DNA of 64,000 bases from contig CM020503.1 of assembly GCA_009823395.1 (NCBI GenBank), forward strand, positions 4,182,501-4,246,500, in the 5' to 3' direction. The stretch's first letter is position 1. Every line of letters starts with the position of its first letter. Position numbers and translations under genes: made by a program. The notes under the pieces were generated by a model. The model did no database searches. It saw nothing but the letters and a program-made list of their open reading frames with translations, and was not told the DNA's origin. The DNA is from Thamnaconus septentrionalis. Its lineage: Eukaryota > Chordata > Actinopteri > Tetraodontiformes > Monacanthidae. This document shows positions 47,986 to 64,000 of this stretch, piece by piece.

Positions 47986-49016
47986 ACTGTCCGAGTGAGG
48001 CCGATCCTGCTCTCTGTTGTGAAACAGTTACGCCTGGTGGTCTCTCTGTTGCCCTGCAACTAACAAAAAATAAGAACCCAAAGTTTGAAAAATGGCCACG
48101 AGCAGGAAGATGAGCACCACGACGGGGAGGTGGGGGGTGGTGGGTGGGGGGAGAAGACGAGCGGAAGCCTTGTGGGCAAACGGACAGTGAAGGGAGAGCA
48201 GGCGGACCGCCAGAGGTCACCATGGTCCATGGACAGCTATCACCACAGAGCCCAGCTCCTCAGCACAGCGTTCCAAATTCCTCTAATGATTGCTCGTCCT
48301 CGGTGCCAGCTCACCCACCCCCACACCGCCTCGCTTCAATCAACCGGACCTTTGGGATTTTTTATGCGCTCCCAGTTGTCATCGGATGCACAAAGCTCTC
48401 CGGACGGTCCTGCAGGAAGCCTGGCTGCCTGGAGGCTCTGCTGAACAAGAGACGGATCCGCTTCTAGGAGACCATCGCAGCATTGACACGCACGTCAACA
48501 CATCACGCACTCACCCCCTAGTGCTCGTGTATCAATTAATTGAGATTTCCAGTGTGAGTGGTTCATTAGGTTGACTGTCACGCTGTCCTAAGCGGGAGCT
48601 TCACCGCAGCCGCCACACTTCACTGCTGCACCTTTTCCCAACAAGCTCCCTCGCACGCCGTCTGCATTGTGTTGATGTGCAGTCATTTTGTTGCTATGTT
48701 TTCTATTTTCACATGAAAAGTCTGATTGTTTTTGAAATGTGCTGGATGCTGTGCGGGTCTGATTTTGTGTTGGCAGCCGTAACCCCCCCCCACTCTCCGT
48801 TCCCCTGCTGCTCTCTGCGCTGTGGAGGTGGTTTCCCTTGATTCTTATTTGTCAGCTGATGGTGTCCTGATCCGTGGAAGCAATAATCACCAATACTGCG
48901 TCTGCATTCAGTTGCTTTGCCAACCATACATTTACAAGATGAAGAAGGTGCAGCCTGCTGATGTCATTTGTTTGCTACAACTTCATATTGGAGCGCTCTG
49001 TCTGGCCTTGTGTGTT

Positions 49017-49530
49017 CTTTAAAGGTCCAGTGTGCAAAATCTGGCTTGGTGTAGGAGTTTTGCATTGATGGACGCTTAACATACTGCCCATAAATACATG
49101 AATAAAAGTGCATACTTGCAGTGCATTAAAAGGGCGACTGTAGCTCTGGTAGTAGAGCGGGTTGTCCAATGATAGAAAGGTTGGCAGTTCAAATCCTGCT
49201 CCATCCCAGTCTGGACTAGAAAGTGCTACATAAGTGCTGTCCATTTACCGCTACCCTTAGAACGCTTCTGGTATATATAGAAGAACATATATATATATAT
49301 GTTTTACCCAGATCTTTATCTTTGCATTGGAGTACAGCTATTTTTTTTTGCAAAGATTGAGTAATATATGACAGAGTATAGCATATTAGCCTTCTGTTTA
49401 CACCCTCACACAAAAGCTCTACTTTTGGCTTCCTGCTGTCATTGATGCTTTGTTGGCTGCTCTATACATAGAGCAATAAGGGTCGCTGTCAGTCGGGCTT
49501 CTATAAACATTTCACACACTGGACCTTTAA
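49017..49530 (+). mobile_element. Inverted-repeat element with TTAA-type ends, carrying a nested SINE
   Basis: Left end TTTAAAGGTCCAGTGTGCAA, right end ACACACTGGACCTTTAAA: perfect 13-base inverted termini flanked by TTAA on both sides, as expected for piggyBac-like target sites. The interior shares TTAGCCTTCTGTTTACACCC and GTCATTGATGCTTTGTTGG with 52.5-52.9 kb. A SINE piece interrupts it at 49,131-49,250. It ends 119 bases before mapk8 exon 2. Confidence 0.82.
49131..49250 (+). repeat. tRNA-derived SINE fragment
   Basis: Contains an A-box-like TAGCTCTGGTAGTAGAGC (49,141) and a B-box-like GGCAGTTCAAATCC (49,183), followed by the usual tail AAAGTGCTACATAAGTG and CCATTTACC. The middle is deleted relative to typical fish copies. 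Not a functional tRNA: no cloverleaf can be drawn. Confidence 0.75.
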
Positions 49531-49631
49531 AACTTTTCAGCTTCATATAAACAGCCACGGGGACAACCTTCGCACATCTGCCGTGTGCAGCCAGGCTGCG
49601 GCTCCACAGCGGAGCTCCACACTGACGCTGA

Positions 49632-62416
<12,785 letters not shown>

Positions 62417-64000
62417 GCCCCTCCCCACGGCCCCCCCCCAGCAGAACCACGCCTCATCCAACCCGATGGACGCCGACTGCAGCCTGGGATTGGCCGGCAG
62501 CAGCGCCACTGCTACAGCCACGCCCACACTGGGCTACTGCAGATGACCATCACCTCCCTCCCCCTCCCCACAACCCAGCCCCCTCCTCCTCCCGTTCGAC
62601 ACTGGCCCCTCCCCTCCCCGCCCCACCACCCCCCCCCTGGCGTCTGCCTTCCTTCCCTCACCCTCGTTGTCTTCAGTAGCCTAGCGATTAGCCGCTTAGC
62701 TGTTTAGGAAATATTTGATTTGTGAACGGACAGATCTTTTTATTATTATTGTTATTTTTCTTACAGTTTTAGTCATTCAAAAAAAGAAAGAAATCAGGAT
62801 TTCTCACGTCTGGGTCCTAGCTGTAATTAATTGTGGCATTTTGTTCTTTTGTAAGCGTAAAAGATGTGGAATAAGACAAATTTATGGTTTCACAACATTT
62901 TGGGTTTTGCGAGGGTTTAAAAGGCAAAGAAATGTGTGTAAAATGTTTAAACGTTGATCTATTTTTCTCTTTATGATTCTTCTTTCCTTCCTTCCTGTCA
63001 CTCGCCAGCTTGGGAAGCTTGCCATGTAAATGTCCACTGGGTTTGTACAGATTTGACAGGTGCTGATGATCGCCCTCTGGTGGCCTGGATCTGATCAGAG
63101 GTGGACGAGGCTCCTCTGCTTGAGTTCAGCCCACGTAGTAGAATCACATTTCAGCTCTTCCTCCTCTCTGTTAGTCCAGACTTCACTCTAAAGCGTCTCT
63201 GTGTTCACCATGTGATGATTCATTGAACCTGCTGCTGTGGAATGTGATGAGGGCTCAGTCCCCCCGCAGATGGATTAGAAAGTGCTTTAAAGGGCGTCTT
63301 GTGATTGGCTGGAGCGGCCCGAGAGTCTTTTTATTGTTTTGTTTTTTTGGGTTTGTACTTTGCCAGGAAGGCTTTTAGTTTGAAGGTTGAGGGTTCGAGG
63401 AAGTTTCGCCGGCGCTCCGACCGTTGGAGGGTCTTTTTCTTTGTGTTTTTCTATGTTTTGTTGGGAACTGCAGATTCTGCGTGAGGTGTTGAAGGTAGAA
63501 TGAGCTGGAGTCAAGTAGGGAAGGACGGCCGGGGGAGTCGATGTGGACGTTGGATGTTGGAGCAGCCTGGTGGTCCCACGGCTGCCAGCCGCCCCTCACT
63601 GAGGGACTCTTTGTCCATTTGGAAATTTTGAAAGTGATTTTTTTTTTCTTTGTTTTCTTTTTCTCTACAGTTGGCCAAATTCTTTTTGTGTACCGAAACA
63701 TGCCTGCAGTTGTAAATAGATTTGAAATATATATATTATCAGCACAAACAAAACCAGAGTCAGAAGAAACAAATTATTCTTCCAATATGCAATAATTGAT
63801 CCCTTGTTTTTTTTATTGGGTTTTCTTTCTTATTTTTCTCTCATTTGTCTGTGAAGGGGAAGTGCCTGTTGTTGCTCGCTCACTCTGGTCAAACTGGGAG
63901 GGCGTGGCCTCAGAACGCAACTGCGCTGGTTTCCAGGTCAAATCAGCGAACGTCCGATTGGGATTGACTGACTGGTTCGCTCACGGCGACTTTCTTTCCA
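62417..64000 (+). other. mapk8: mapk8 3' UTR (open at window end)
   Basis: Non-coding sequence after the short-form stop. The first 260 bases are C-rich with long proline-like runs; the rest is T-rich with a few AT-rich islands, such as ATATATATATTATC near 63,727. I see no AATAAA on the plus strand before the window ends, so the cleavage site is either outside the window or uses a variant signal. No second gene is visible here. Confidence 0.6.

Noticed and set aside
49131..49250. A functional tRNA gene
   Set aside because: A- and B-box-like sequences are present but the arms do not pair and the tail is that of a fish SINE.

Overview
This window is vertebrate nuclear DNA, most likely from a spiny-rayed teleost fish. 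It has large interrupted genes with GT-AG introns, many dinucleotide microsatellites, tRNA-derived SINE fragments and several families of short terminal-inverted-repeat elements of a kind common in percomorph fish. Species assignment is inference. There is no sign of bacterial, plasmid or phage content.

Two protein-coding genes can be rebuilt exon by exon, arranged head to head. On the minus strand, 25,939-38,882, is frmpd2 (KIND, FERM and three PDZ domains). It has 27 coding exons, all phases agree, and it encodes a predicted 1,146 residues. On the plus strand, 43.0-62.4 kb and onward into a 3' UTR, is mapk8 (c-Jun N-terminal kinase 1, closest to the form called mapk8b in fish). It has one non-coding exon, ten constitutive coding exons and a mutually exclusive pair (7a/7b). 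The short form is a predicted 384 residues, the known length of human JNK1-alpha-1. Human FRMPD2 and MAPK8 are also neighbours (10q11), so this looks like conserved synteny.

Layout: 1-25 kb is gene-poor and repeat-rich, with several unique, CpG-bearing blocks that look like candidate conserved non-coding elements. 25-39 kb is frmpd2. 39-42.9 kb is intergenic, with a decayed LINE reverse-transcriptase fragment. 42.9-43.3 kb is a CpG-rich promoter with ETS-like and NRF-1-like sites, next to a long ATA/CAA microsatellite. 43.3-62.4 kb is mapk8. 62.4-64 kb is mapk8 3' UTR.

The most interesting points are in mapk8 splicing. (1) Exons 7a and 7b share an 11-base intron start. (2) The two acceptors of the last exon, 5 bases apart, are preserved, but the long-form reading frame is broken at a nine-C run; one extra C would give a tail of 47 residues ending like the known long forms. 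(3) A terminal-inverted-repeat element ends 45 bases upstream of that acceptor, and a sister copy lies at 18.0-18.5 kb. (4) TG tracts lie close upstream of the acceptors of exons 5, 9 and 10. The two genes are not known to act together: mapk8 is a stress-activated kinase and frmpd2 a membrane scaffold.
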